From Miniphocaeibacter sp012841535 (GTDB lineage: Bacteria > Bacillota > Clostridia > Tissierellales > Peptoniphilaceae): a DNA stretch of 64,000 nt. Below, piece after piece: positions 35,243-45,055 of the stretch. Within the stretch, counting starts at the first letter, position 1. Each line of letters starts with the position of its first letter. Location of the stretch: NCBI RefSeq assembly GCF_049274025.1, contig NZ_JBASRV010000035.1; one strand, given 5' to 3'. A program made the position numbers and the translations under genes. Below the pieces are notes generated by a model. The model was not told the DNA's origin. It worked only from the letters and a program-made list of their open reading frames with translations, and ran no database searches.

Positions 35243-35668
35243 TTATTTTAACATAGCTGAAATCATCCAAATATTTTTATCATATCCTGAAATATGATCT
35301 TCTAGTGCACTTACTAAAATAAAATCGCCTTTCTCATCGGCTTCTTGTCTTATTTCTACAGCTAAATCTCTAAGAGTATTAATATCGTCAAGAAGTATAT
35401 TTAAAACCTCATCTTTTTTATAATCCTTAGATTCTATTTCTTTAATAGTAGAATTTTCTAAATAATCCTTAACAGAAGCTAAAGGAAATTCCTTTCTCAT
35501 TTTAATAAGTTCAGCAATTTCATCGAATTTTTCAAATAGGTCATTATAAAACTCTTCAGTGAAATTATGAATATTAATAAAGCCATTTCCGGCTATATTC
35601 CAGTGCAAATTGTGAACCTTTGTTATTTCGATATTTAAATTTGATAAATAAACATTTAATTTTTTCAT
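35243..35668 (-). CDS. dps: Dps-family ferritin-like DNA-protection protein
   Basis: A 141-residue Dps-type mini-ferritin that oxidises and stores iron using peroxide, protecting DNA. Ferroxidase ligands are in KVHNLHWNIAG, NIHNFTEEFY and FDEIAELI (conserved His, His, Asp and Glu). AGGAGG precedes the ATG on the minus strand. The upstream element at 35738-35757 is identical (inverted) to that of the catalase gene, so the two are predicted to be co-regulated. Confidence 0.92.
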   Translation of the reverse strand: MKKLNVYLSNLNIEITKVHNLHWNIAGNGFINIHNFTEEFYNDLFEKFDEIAELIKMRKEFPLASVKDYLENSTIKEIESKDYKKDEVLNILLDDINTLRDLAVEIRQEADEKGDFILVSALEDHISGYDKNIWMISAMLK

Positions 35669-35737
35669 TTTGTCCTCCTAAAAATTTTTATTCAACTTCC
35701 TACAAAACATATATACCCAGGTGGAATGTTTTAAACA

Positions 35738-35757
35738 CAAATATGTAATTATTACAA
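35738..35757 (-). promoter_or_regulatory. Fur/PerR-like operator before dps
   Basis: ATGTAATTATTACAA (35743-35757) is the exact reverse complement of the catalase box; the identity extends over 20 bases. It lies about 75 bases upstream of the dps start. Confidence 0.7.
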
Positions 35758-35775
35758 ATCGAAGCCTAATTAATA

Positions 35776-35797
35776 TTAAATTATTGTAATAATTTAA
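35776..35797. promoter_or_regulatory. Second perfect inverted repeat upstream of dps
   Basis: TTAAATTATT and AATAATTTAA are perfect 10-base arms around GT, about 20 bases beyond the PerR-like box and between the divergent dps and YhhN genes. It may be a second operator or chance AT palindromy. Confidence 0.4.
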
Positions 35798-35878
35798 ATA
35801 TGATATTTAGTAAAACTTTATTATTAATTTAATATGTTATACTTGGTATAAATAGCCTAATTGCTAAAGGAGTTAGAA

Positions 35879-36565
35879 ATGAAATATTTTGTTTCTATTT
35901 TTGGTGTAATTTATATTGTTGTTTTAGTTAGTTTATTATGGGTTTCTAAAAAAAGAAAAGACATTTATTTGAAAGTAAAAACCTTAACAAGTTCTTTATT
36001 TGTTTTTAACTGTTTCATGTCTTTTTATTTTAGTGGTAGAAAATATACTGGAATATTTCTGCTTCTTATTTTAGGTCTTGTTTTTTGCCTAATTGGCGAT
36101 GTTTTTTTAGGACTTAACAAAAATAGAGTTTTAATTAATATAAGATATTTTAAGGCTGGTGTTATAGGTTTTTCAGTAGCACATATTCTATTTTGTATTA
36201 TTTTTTATTCACTTATAGGATTTTTTTGGTTTGATTTTTTTCTTCCTATTATTCTAGTTTCTATAGCTTTAATTTGTGAAAAAAGAAACTTAGTAAGGTT
36301 GAAAAAACTAAGAAAAATTGTGAATATATATGCTGTAATTATAGGTCTTATGGCTACAAAAGCCATGGAAGTAGTTTTATTGGGAAATTTAATTAAGATA
36401 CATGGAATCTTGCTTATTGTAGGAACTGGTTTGTTTTTATTTTCAGATATAGTTTTGTTTTTTGTTTACTTTGGAACTAAGAAAAAATCTTACTTAAGTT
36501 TAGTTAATTTATTTACATATTATATGGGATGTTTTTTTCTAGGACTTACAGCATATTATTTATAA
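35879..36565 (+). CDS. YhhN-family (lysoplasmalogenase-like) membrane protein
   Basis: A 228-residue polytopic membrane protein of the YhhN/TMEM86 family, some members of which hydrolyse lysoplasmalogens. The motifs LIGDVFLGL, FKAGVIGFSVAHILF and LFLFSDIVLFFVYF are typical. About eight hydrophobic segments are seen. The ATG at 35879 follows AAAGGAG; a TTG six codons earlier overlaps this. Plasmalogens occur in anaerobic clostridia, so the activity is plausible but not shown here. Confidence 0.75.
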   Translation: MKYFVSIFGVIYIVVLVSLLWVSKKRKDIYLKVKTLTSSLFVFNCFMSFYFSGRKYTGIFLLLILGLVFCLIGDVFLGLNKNRVLINIRYFKAGVIGFSVAHILFCIIFYSLIGFFWFDFFLPIILVSIALICEKRNLVRLKKLRKIVNIYAVIIGLMATKAMEVVLLGNLIKIHGILLIVGTGLFLFSDIVLFFVYFGTKKKSYLSLVNLFTYYMGCFFLGLTAYYL

Positions 36566-36790
36566 ATAGAAAATATTTGTTGATTTTAAGGGTATATCAA
36601 TAGATAGAAAATAAATTTTGATTTTCATTATGGTATTATAATATTTAAGTGGATAATAAAAAGCTTATAATAGGCTGATTGAATTTAAAATAATATATTA
36701 ACTATAAAAAAGGAGGTAAAATTATAGCTAAGTTTTATTTATATTTGTACATAATATATTGTTTTAGTAAAGATTTAGAAAGGGGAAAAT

Positions 36791-39700
36791 ATGAAGAAAA
36801 TATGTTATATGATTTTGTTAATAACAGTATTTTGTTTAGTGGGATCTAATAGTGTTCTAGCTGAATCAAATGAAGATTTGTTATTAAATAAAAAGGTTGA
36901 ATATTCAGGTGTTGAAGGAGGCAAAGTTTCTTCTGGTGATTGGAAATATCCACAATTTGTAGGAGAAAGTGCAGTTGATGGTAATGATGAGACTAGATGG
37001 TCTGCTGATAAACAGGATGTTCAATGGTTAATAGTAGACATGGGGGAAGAAAATATTATTTCTGAAATCGTTTTAAATTTCCATGCAGAAAGTCCTGATT
37101 ATGAAGTTTTAGTTTCAAGTGATGGAGTAGAGTATAAATCAGTATTAAGAGAAACAAAAGGATCGTCTGGTGGACAAGTAATTAAACGTATAAATCTAGA
37201 TAATTTATCATGTAGATATATTAAATATAAACAAAAAAGTATGTGGAAACATACGAATGGTCAATACTATGGTTCAAGTATCATTTCATTTGAGGCTTAT
37301 CAGTATTCTAGAATACCAGAGAATGTTGTTTTTGAAAAAGATAATATAGTAATTAGTAAGAATAGAAAAGCTTCTTTAGAATATAAAATTATTCCTGAAA
37401 ATTTAAACATATCTGAAGATCAATTAATATGGGAAACGAGTGATAAAAATATTGTAGAAGTTGAAAAGGGGATAATTTATGCAAAAAATGAAGGTGAGGC
37501 AAATATATCTTTATCAATAAAAAATACTAATTTAAAAGCAGTTATAAAGATTGAGGTTGTTCTTGCTAAAGAAGAATATGAATTAATGAGAAATAGATGG
37601 AAAATACGATTAATTGGCAAGGATTTAGATAGTTCAGATATTGATATAAAAAAATATAAAGAACAAATATCAAATGAAAGTGAAGGACTGTGGAAAAGTT
37701 TAAATAAAAATGAAAATAGACAATATTTATGGGAAAAAATTGTTTCAGATACAACTTCAGCGGATTATACAACTCAATTTAACAATATAAAAAAATTAAC
37801 TTTAGGTTATTATGAACCAGACAGTGTTATTTATAATAATCCTGAAGTAAAAGCAGAAATTTTAAAAGCTATTGATTTTATGATTGAGACAAAAAAATAT
37901 AACGGAACATATTGGACAGGAAATTGGTGGGATTGGCAAATAGGATCTGCTCAACCATTAGTTGATACATTAATATTATTGCATGATGATATATTAAAAG
38001 ATAATCCTGATATGTTAGAGAAATTTGTAACTCCAATTAAAAAATATGCCTATAATCCTAATAAACAATGGCCAAAATATAATGCAACAGGAGCTAATTT
38101 AACAGATATATCAATATCAGTATTGGGCTCTGGAATTTTACTAGAAGAAGATGAGAGAGTTGAAATGGTTAAAGAAAGCGTTCCTAAAGTTCTTAATCTA
38201 GTAACAAAAGGTGATGGACTGTATTTAGATGGTTCTTTAATACAACACACATTTTTCCCGTATAATGGAAGTTATGGTAATGAATTATTAAAGGGAGTAG
38301 GTAGAATCCAATCTATAATAGTTGGAACCCAATGGGAAATAAAAGATAATAAGATATCTAATCTATTCAATGTCGTGGACAAAGGATATTTACAATTAAT
38401 GCCTAGTGGTAGAATGCCAGCTATGGTATCAGGTCGTAGTATATCTAGAGCACCTTTAAAAAATCCATTTACCACAGAATTAGAAACTGGGAAAGAAACA
38501 ATAGCAAATTTGTTATTAATTTCAAAGTTTGCACCGGAGGAATTAAAAGATAAAATATATTCACATGTTAAACAGTGGGTAATTGATACAAGTGAATATT
38601 ATAATTTTTATGAAAATCCAAGAGATTTTGATGCACTATTAGATTTGAAAAATATTGTAAATGATAATAACATAAAGTCTAGAGAGGATAAAAATATCTT
38701 AAATATATATGCATCAATGGATAGGGTATTTCAAAAAACTAAAAATTATGCAGCAGGTATAGCGATGTATTCAAATAGAATTGCTAATTATGAATATGGA
38801 AATACTGAAAATAAAAGAGGATGGCATACAGCTGATGGAATGTTATATCTCTATAATGAAGATTACTCTCAATTTGATGAAGGATATTGGACAACGATAG
38901 ATTCTTATAGGTTACCTGGTACAACAATAGATGTTAAAGAATTGCCAAATGGTCACAAATCATCGGTAAAAAGTCCACAAAGTTGGGTTGGAGGTGCTAC
39001 CAATGGAAAAATTGGGTCTATTGGTATGTTCTTAGATAAAACAAAAGAAGAAATGATTTTAAGGGCAAAAAAATCCTGGTTTTTACTTGAAGATCAAATA
39101 ATTAATTTAGGATCAGAGATTAATGGTACAAGTAGTAGTGGAATAGAAACAATTTTAGAAAATAGACAAGTTGATTTAGATAAATTAGACTTAGTAATTA
39201 ATGGAGAAAATTTAATAGAAACAAGCAAGAATATAGATTGTGGGTGGATCAATCTTAAAAATGAAAACGTTAAAAATAATATAGGATATATAATTCCTAA
39301 TTCTAGTGAAAATATATCTATATATAAAGATACAAGAACAGGAAAGTATAAAGATATAAATGAATATTTCTTAAATGATAAATTATATACTCATGATTAT
39401 TTAACAATAACTAAAAAACATGGTTTAGAAGTTGTAAATGATTCATATGAATATGTAATAATTCCAGGGAAAACAGATAAAGAAATCGAAAACTATTACA
39501 AAAACCCTATTTATGAAGTAATAAGTAATGATGGAGATGTACAAGCAATTAGAACTAATGATTTATTAATGGCCAATGTTTGGAATGTTAATGAGAAAAT
39601 AGATTATATAACAGCCAAGACTCCAATGTCTTTTATAGTTGAAAATGAAGGAAATAATAAAGTAAAAATTATAATATCAAACCCTAGTCAAAATAATCAA

Positions 39701-41002
39701 GAAGTTTCCATGGAAATTGATATGGATATAGAAAAAGTCATAAGTAAAGATGAAAATATAAGGCTTGAAGATAATTTAATTACATTAGATAGTACAGGAT
39801 TATTAGGAGCATCAAGAGAAATAGTTATTCAAATTAAATCAACCGTAGATAAAACTAAACTAGAAAATAAAGTCAAAGAAGTTGAAAAAATTGACACTAG
39901 TAAATACACAGCAGAAACTGTTAAAGCTTTAAATGATGTTCTAGCAGAAGCTAAAGAAGTACTTGCAAAAGATAATGCAACTCAAAAAGAAGTTGACAAT
40001 GCATTAGCTAAACTAGAAAAAGCTAGAAAAGCTTTAAAAATAAAAGATGATAAACCAACACCAAGCCCTACAGACCCTACAACACCAACTGATTCAACAG
40101 AACCAACAGAACCAACAGAACCAATAGGTGTTAAGACTAGTAGAATAGCTGGTGTAGATAGATATACAACAGCATTGGAGATTAGTAAGAAATATTTTGA
40201 AACAAGTGAAAATGTAGTAGTAGCAAGTGGAGAAATATCTATAGACTCACTAAGTGCACAAATATTATCAGATGAATTAAACGCTCCAATATTGTTAGTT
40301 AGAAAAGAAAGTCTACCAAATGGTATAACAGAAGAAATAGCTAGATTAAAATCAAAGAATATAATAATAGTAGGTGGAAATAATACAGTAGGAAATAAAG
40401 TATTTAACAAACTAGAAGAAGATTATAATGTAAAAAGAATAGCTGGTGTAGATAGATATGAAACAGCAGCACTAGTTGCAAAAGAATATTTTGAAATATC
40501 AGAAAATTCAAAGAGCATAATAGTAGCAAATGGATACAAATATCCAGATGTATTATCTAGTAGTTCACTATCTATAAAAGAACAATCACCTATACTATTA
40601 GTTAAAGAACAAGAAATAACTAAAGTAACAAATAACTTTATAAAAGAATTTGGAATAGATAAAGTAACAGTAATAGGTGGAAATGCTTCAGTAGGAAATG
40701 GAGCACTTAATGAATTACCTAAAGGATATGGAATAATAGCTGGTGCTGACAGATATGAAACAGCAGTAAAAATAGCAGATAAAGCATATCCAAAAACAAA
40801 AGAAGTATTAATGGCAAGTGGAGAGATTGAAGTAGACGCATTAGTAGCGGGTTCAATAACAGGAAAGGTTGAAAAACCAATCTTATTAACAAAGAAAAAC
40901 ATAATGCCAAAACCAATACAAGAATATATTAAAGGTAATGCTATTGAGCATATTACAATTATAGGTGGACAAGCCACTGTTAATGATTCACAATTTAAAT
41001 AA
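36791..41002 (+). CDS. Secreted family-8 polysaccharide lyase (hyaluronate lyase-like) with CWB2 anchor
   Basis: A 1403-residue cell-wall-bound enzyme predicted to cleave hyaluronan or chondroitin by beta-elimination. In order: a signal peptide ending at VLA (residue 24), an F5/8-type C (CBM32-like) domain (about 30-175), a Big2-like domain (about 177-256), and the PL8 alpha/alpha toroid and beta-sandwich domains. The catalytic Asn is in ATGANLTDIS (near 436) and the His and Tyr in IQHTFFPYNGSYG (near 485-492). A FIVAR module (about 1018-1085), a Pro/Thr linker and three cell-wall-binding-2 repeats (1117-1403) follow. The CWB2 repeats each carry the RIAGVDRY-type motif. All catalytic elements look intact. 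It is monocistronic. Confidence 0.92.
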   Translation: MKKICYMILLITVFCLVGSNSVLAESNEDLLLNKKVEYSGVEGGKVSSGDWKYPQFVGESAVDGNDETRWSADKQDVQWLIVDMGEENIISEIVLNFHAESPDYEVLVSSDGVEYKSVLRETKGSSGGQVIKRINLDNLSCRYIKYKQKSMWKHTNGQYYGSSIISFEAYQYSRIPENVVFEKDNIVISKNRKASLEYKIIPENLNISEDQLIWETSDKNIVEVEKGIIYAKNEGEANISLSIKNTNLKAVIKIEVVLAKEEYELMRNRWKIRLIGKDLDSSDIDIKKYKEQISNESEGLWKSLNKNENRQYLWEKIVSDTTSADYTTQFNNIKKLTLGYYEPDSVIYNNPEVKAEILKAIDFMIETKKYNGTYWTGNWWDWQIGSAQPLVDTLILLHDDILKDNPDMLEKFVTPIKKYAYNPNKQWPKYNATGANLTDISISVLGSGILLEEDERVEMVKESVPKVLNLVTKGDGLYLDGSLIQHTFFPYNGSYGNELLKGVGRIQSIIVGTQWEIKDNKISNLFNVVDKGYLQLMPSGRMPAMVSGRSISRAPLKNPFTTELETGKETIANLLLISKFAPEELKDKIYSHVKQWVIDTSEYYNFYENPRDFDALLDLKNIVNDNNIKSREDKNILNIYASMDRVFQKTKNYAAGIAMYSNRIANYEYGNTENKRGWHTADGMLYLYNEDYSQFDEGYWTTIDSYRLPGTTIDVKELPNGHKSSVKSPQSWVGGATNGKIGSIGMFLDKTKEEMILRAKKSWFLLEDQIINLGSEINGTSSSGIETILENRQVDLDKLDLVINGENLIETSKNIDCGWINLKNENVKNNIGYIIPNSSENISIYKDTRTGKYKDINEYFLNDKLYTHDYLTITKKHGLEVVNDSYEYVIIPGKTDKEIENYYKNPIYEVISNDGDVQAIRTNDLLMANVWNVNEKIDYITAKTPMSFIVENEGNNKVKIIISNPSQNNQEVSMEIDMDIEKVISKDENIRLEDNLITLDSTGLLGASREIVIQIKSTVDKTKLENKVKEVEKIDTSKYTAETVKALNDVLAEAKEVLAKDNATQKEVDNALAKLEKARKALKIKDDKPTPSPTDPTTPTDSTEPTEPTEPIGVKTSRIAGVDRYTTALEISKKYFETSENVVVASGEISIDSLSAQILSDELNAPILLVRKESLPNGITEEIARLKSKNIIIVGGNNTVGNKVFNKLEEDYNVKRIAGVDRYETAALVAKEYFEISENSKSIIVANGYKYPDVLSSSSLSIKEQSPILLVKEQEITKVTNNFIKEFGIDKVTVIGGNASVGNGALNELPKGYGIIAGADRYETAVKIADKAYPKTKEVLMASGEIEVDALVAGSITGKVEKPILLTKKNIMPKPIQEYIKGNAIEHITIIGGQATVNDSQFK

Positions 41003-41054
41003 TAAAAATATATATAATTTTATTTAAGATACTCTTTATTAAATTATAAAGTTT

Positions 41055-41091
41055 ATCCCCCTAAACTTTGAGAGAGATTAGGGGGTAGATT
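41055..41091 (+). terminator. Terminator of the polysaccharide lyase gene
   Basis: ATCCCCCTAA and TTAGGGGGTA form a 10-bp stem (one G-U) with a short T-run downstream. Confidence 0.75.
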
Positions 41092-41222
41092 TTATATAAT
41101 TCAAGAAAAAATATTAGTTAAGTGAAGTGACTGAAGTAATTGGAAATAAATAAAAACAAAAGGATTGAATTTATGATTTATTAATGTTAAAAAATATTTT
41201 AATAGGACTGAGGGGGGGATAT

Positions 41223-42179
41223 ATGAAAATAACTATTTTAGAACCACTAGCAGTGGAAGAAAATAAATTAGAACAAATGGCAAAATTTATTACAAAAGAA
41301 GGACATGAATTAGAAATATATAACACTATTTCTAAAGATGACGAAGAAGCTAAGTTAAGGGTTAAAGATACGGATATTTTAATTATTGCAAATTCTCCTC
41401 TTACTGGAGAGGTTATTAGGTCGGCTAGAAATTTAAAAATGATAGCAGTTGCCTTTACAGGCTATGATCATGTGGAGTTAGAAGCCTGTAAGGAAAGGCA
41501 TATTTTAGTTTCAAATGCTGCTGGCTATAGTACTACTTCTGTAGCTGAATTAGTTTATGGTTTAATTATAGATTTATACCGTAATATTCTACCAATGGAT
41601 AAAGCCACAAGGGATGGAAAAACCAAAGCAGGTTATAGATACAGGGATTTATATAAGAAAACAATAGGTGTAGTAGGAACAGGAGCTATTGGAAAACATG
41701 TTGCTAATATTGCATTGGCTTTTGGATGTAAGGTTGTAGCCTATGATAAAGATGAAAACAATAGTTTGAAGTTTTCCGGTGTAAAATACTTGGATTTAGA
41801 GGAATTATTAAAAGTTTCTGATATTGTTACTGTTCATTTACCGTTATTAGAAAGTACTAGAAAATTATTTGGCAAAAAAGAATTCGAGTTAATGAAAGAG
41901 GATGCTATATTTATTAATACTGCTAGAGGACCAATTGTAGATAATGACGCATTAGCAGAAGCATTAAATGAAAATATTATTGCAGGAGCAGGAATTGATG
42001 TTTTTGAGACAGAACCTCCTTTAAAAGGAGATGAAAAGCTATTAAAGGCTAAAAATGCAATAGTAACTCCCCATATTGCTTTCTTTACAGAAGAAGCAAT
42101 GGTGAGAAGGGCTGAAATTACCTTTGATAATGTAAATTCATGGATAAATAAAAGTCCTAAAAATATTGTAAGTAATTAA
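41223..42179 (+). CDS. D-isomer 2-hydroxyacid dehydrogenase
   Basis: A 318-residue NAD-dependent 2-hydroxyacid dehydrogenase. The NAD motif is IGVVGTGAIGKHVA; the catalytic Arg, Glu and His lie in INTARGPIVD, DVFETEPPLKG and VTPHIAFF, so all three are present. The ATG at 41223 was chosen because GAGGGGGGG lies directly before it; an earlier in-frame ATG at 41184 lacks a site. The substrate is unknown; glycerate, hydroxypyruvate or a branched 2-oxoacid are possible. It is monocistronic. Confidence 0.88.
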   Translation: MKITILEPLAVEENKLEQMAKFITKEGHELEIYNTISKDDEEAKLRVKDTDILIIANSPLTGEVIRSARNLKMIAVAFTGYDHVELEACKERHILVSNAAGYSTTSVAELVYGLIIDLYRNILPMDKATRDGKTKAGYRYRDLYKKTIGVVGTGAIGKHVANIALAFGCKVVAYDKDENNSLKFSGVKYLDLEELLKVSDIVTVHLPLLESTRKLFGKKEFELMKEDAIFINTARGPIVDNDALAEALNENIIAGAGIDVFETEPPLKGDEKLLKAKNAIVTPHIAFFTEEAMVRRAEITFDNVNSWINKSPKNIVSN

Positions 42180-42200
42180 TTTTATTTGATTTTCAATAGG

Positions 42201-42247
42201 AAACTATTAGATACTATCTTGTTTAGCTAGTACTAATAGTTTTTTTA
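42201..42247 (+). terminator. Terminator after the 2-hydroxyacid dehydrogenase
   Basis: AAACTATTAG and CTAATAGTTT form a 10-bp stem, with an inner TACTA/TAGTA pairing, followed by a T-run. The 180 bases after it are AT-rich and hold nothing recognised. Confidence 0.8.
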
Positions 42248-42429
42248 TTTATAATTTAATTAAAAATAACTAGTGAAATTTATAATATTTTAATTTATTT
42301 TATTTTTTATAAAAAATATAGATAAATGAAATTAATTATGTTAAAATAATTATTTGATTTAAAATATATATTTATTAATATACCTATTATATATTTTTAA
42401 CTAATTTAAAAATAAAGGAGTAATGTATA

Positions 42430-43650
42430 TTGGAAACTTTATTAAATCTATTAACAAATAGTTCCTTAGCCTATGTACTAAATGGCACAATAGTTGTTAT
42501 TTTATTATTTTTGGCCTTTCGCACTAGTTATATAAAGAAATGGAGTAATGATAATTTATTATCTTCAGTAGTTGAGAAAAATTATCAGAAAGATAGATTA
42601 CCAGTAGTTATTTTAATACCTAATAGGAATGAAAAACGAATAGGAGATACTCTGAAATCAGTTATGAAACAGACCAAAAAGCCTAAGCATGTAGTAATCG
42701 TCTTTAACAATATGACAGATAATGGTTTTTCAGAAAAAATAACTAGAAAAATACTGGAAATTAGTGATTTAGACTATACTTTATTATTTATGGAAAATAA
42801 TCCTAATTTAAAATCAGGTGCATTAAATTTTGGATATTCATGGATTAAAGAAAATCTTAAGGGTAGTGACTACAAATATATTTGTCAAATGGACTCGGAT
42901 ACAGAATTAGATAAAAATTTTCTAGAATATACTTACAATGGATTGGAAAACAATCCTTCAGTAGGTGCAATAAGTTCTAGTTTTGTTGGAAATCCTAAAC
43001 TTGTAAAAAAATCAAATATGCTTTATTGGATGCAACATTTTGAGTATGTAAAATATCATAATTCTAGTATATTTAAGGAAGTTAATGTTATTTCAGGAAC
43101 AGGTAATCTTTTACGAATAAAAGCATTAGAGGAGATTAATGAAAAGTTTAATACTGTTTGGGACAATAATTCGCAGGTAGAGGATTATTCATTGACTTTA
43201 AATTTAAAAAAGTTAGGTTGGAAGACTAGAAAATCTACAGAATGTGTAGTTTATACGGATTTAATGCCTACAGTTAAAGATCTTGTTCATCAAAGATTAC
43301 GTTGGCAAAGAGGTACATTTGATGAACTTTTTAAAAGAGGTTTTACTAAAGTAACCTATGTAGATTATTTAAAAGAAATTAGATTTTTACTTATGACCTT
43401 TTTAGAATTAAGTATTTATTTAATTCTTTTGTATGGTTTTATTAATGGTTTAAGAAAATATAATCTTATATTTATGTTTTTTCCTTTAGTTATTATAAGT
43501 ATATATAATTTATATTATGCTAAAAACCTACCTTTTAAAATAATATTGTCAATTTTAGGAATTTTACCACTGATTATTTACAATATTTTAAGATTATTTT
43601 GGTGGTTTACTTCCTTGTTTACTTTTAGAAAAATAAAATGGCATGAATAA
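42430..43650 (+). CDS. Membrane-bound family 2 glycosyltransferase
   Basis: A 406-residue GT2 enzyme. An N-terminal membrane helix (VLNGTIVVILLFLAF) precedes a GT-A domain with ILIPNRNE, the metal-binding QMDSDTELD, and VEDYSLTL. The motif QRLRWQRG is the QxxRW motif of processive synthases such as hyaluronan, cellulose and poly-GlcNAc synthases. Two to three C-terminal membrane segments follow. The start is TTG at 42430, nine bases after AAAGGAG. The product polysaccharide cannot be named. It lies in a neighbourhood with a glycosaminoglycan-type lyase and an epimerase remnant. Confidence 0.82.
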   Translation: METLLNLLTNSSLAYVLNGTIVVILLFLAFRTSYIKKWSNDNLLSSVVEKNYQKDRLPVVILIPNRNEKRIGDTLKSVMKQTKKPKHVVIVFNNMTDNGFSEKITRKILEISDLDYTLLFMENNPNLKSGALNFGYSWIKENLKGSDYKYICQMDSDTELDKNFLEYTYNGLENNPSVGAISSSFVGNPKLVKKSNMLYWMQHFEYVKYHNSSIFKEVNVISGTGNLLRIKALEEINEKFNTVWDNNSQVEDYSLTLNLKKLGWKTRKSTECVVYTDLMPTVKDLVHQRLRWQRGTFDELFKRGFTKVTYVDYLKEIRFLLMTFLELSIYLILLYGFINGLRKYNLIFMFFPLVIISIYNLYYAKNLPFKIILSILGILPLIIYNILRLFWWFTSLFTFRKIKWHE

Positions 43651-43651
43651 A

Positions 43652-43693
43652 AAAAAGCAATATAAGTCATTAATGACTTAATATTGCTTTTTT
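43652..43693. terminator. Bidirectional terminator between GT2 and MATE genes
   Basis: AAAAGCAATAT-AAGTCATT pairs with AATGACTT-AATATTGCTTTT (one bulged A), with A and T runs on the two sides. It overlaps the end of the convergent MATE gene. Confidence 0.85.
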
Positions 43694-44983
43694 TGCTTGC
43701 TTACTTTTTTCTTTTAATAACAGGAAAAAGCCGCTAATTACTAAAAGTAAATGAGTAGAAGGTATTGTAAACCATACTCCATTTAATCCAAAAATTCTAG
43801 GTAATATAAATATTAATAGAATAAAGGATATAACAGGTTCTCCATAAATTAAAATATATGAAAATCCATTATTTTTAGTTGCATAGAAATATGAAGTTGT
43901 AATTCTTAAAAAAGCTAGTAATAGGAAACTTAGTGCAAATATTGGCAATATGTGAACAGTTATAGGTAATGCTTTACTAGATGCACCAAAAATAACCGGT
44001 ATTTGTTTTCTTAATAATACTATTACTAATAGACATATTGCTCCAACAGTAGCTGAAAATTTATAGGCTAAGTTTCTTACCTTCAATACATTTTCTTCTT
44101 CCTTATTTCCATAGTAGTAACTCATTAGTAATTGAGAACCATCACCAATTCCTTGTAGCAGTAATTGTATAAAGGACATTACATAGCTTACAATTGCGTA
44201 AGCTGCAACTGCTTCATCGCCACCATAATTAAAAGCGTATTTATTCATTATTAAAATTACTATATATGGTGCCATTGCAGAGCCAAAAGGTGAAAGTCCT
44301 GTTTGAACAATATTAACTATATATTTTTTCAATAATTTAAAATGGTAAGGTAACATTAGTTTTACCTTTGCTATAAGAAATAGCAAACAAGGAATCATAG
44401 TAACAAATTGTCCAATAATAGTAGCTAAGGCTGCACCCTTCATTCCATAACCAAGTTTTACAATAAATAGCCAGTCTAAAACAATATTTGTTATAAATCC
44501 TAGAATCATACTCACCATAGCTAGAAAAGCTTTGCCATAATTCCTAATAATTGGAGTTAATCCATTTGCTAAAATTTGGAAAGTAGCTCCTAAAATTATT
44601 ACTCTTATATATTCTACAGCGTATATATAGGTAGTGTCTTTTGCTCCAAATATTCTTAAAAGAGGAGCTGAAAAAACCAAAAGTACAGTTGTTAAAGTAA
44701 AACAAGCTATTAATAATAGAATTATGGTGTTACCGAGGAATTTATGTTCTTCTTCACGTTCTCTTTTACCCCTTGCAATAGAAATTCCAACGGCACCACC
44801 AATTCCTAACCCTGTTCCAATTCCTTGAATAAGAACAGTTAATGGATAAGCAAAATTAACGGCAGCAAGTCCAAGATCACCAATACTTCTGCCTATAAAT
44901 AAACCATCTACTACTGAATATAGGCCAGAAAAGGCAAATGCTAGCATAGATGGGAGTACGTATTTAAAAAAGTTTTTCTTCAA
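43670..44983 (-). CDS. MATE-family multidrug efflux transporter
   Basis: A 437-residue MATE transporter of about twelve membrane helices, exporting organic cations or drugs in exchange for Na+ or H+. The first helix region SGLYSVVDGLFIGRSIGDLGLAAVNFAYPL is typical, and the internal duplication (second half starting near VQTGLSPFGSAMAPY) is visible. The start is TTG at 44983, with AGGAGGTGA upstream on the minus strand. Its promoter overlaps a palindrome bound, by inference, by the divergently encoded MerR regulator. Confidence 0.9.
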   Translation of the reverse strand: MKKNFFKYVLPSMLAFAFSGLYSVVDGLFIGRSIGDLGLAAVNFAYPLTVLIQGIGTGLGIGGAVGISIARGKREREEEHKFLGNTIILLLIACFTLTTVLLVFSAPLLRIFGAKDTTYIYAVEYIRVIILGATFQILANGLTPIIRNYGKAFLAMVSMILGFITNIVLDWLFIVKLGYGMKGAALATIIGQFVTMIPCLLFLIAKVKLMLPYHFKLLKKYIVNIVQTGLSPFGSAMAPYIVILIMNKYAFNYGGDEAVAAYAIVSYVMSFIQLLLQGIGDGSQLLMSYYYGNKEEENVLKVRNLAYKFSATVGAICLLVIVLLRKQIPVIFGASSKALPITVHILPIFALSFLLLAFLRITTSYFYATKNNGFSYILIYGEPVISFILLIFILPRIFGLNGVWFTIPSTHLLLVISGFFLLLKEKSKQAKKAILSH

Positions 44984-45012
44984 TATATTTCACCTCCTAT
45001 GATACAATAAGG

Positions 45013-45043
45013 ATTATACACCTTAAAGTTGCTTTAAGGTCAA
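45013..45043 (-). promoter_or_regulatory. MerR-type 19-bp-spacer promoter and operator for the MATE gene
   Basis: On the minus strand TTGACC and TATAAT are separated by 19 bases, the hallmark of MerR-activated promoters. The spacer contains the perfect palindrome ACCTTAAAG-TTG-CTTTAAGGT (plus-strand 45020-45040). The promoter points at the MATE gene and lies 13 bases before the merR-type gene. Confidence 0.85.
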
Positions 45044-45055
45044 CAGGAGGAAAAA

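Noticed and set aside
36709..36722. A ribosome binding site (AAAGGAGG) upstream of the lyase gene
   Set aside because: No acceptable start codon or open frame follows; the lyase has its own AAAGGGG site at about 36779-36785.
39982..40977. Minus-strand open frames across the CWB2 repeats of the lyase
   Set aside because: They are antisense shadows of the repetitive CWB2 coding sequence and resemble no protein family.
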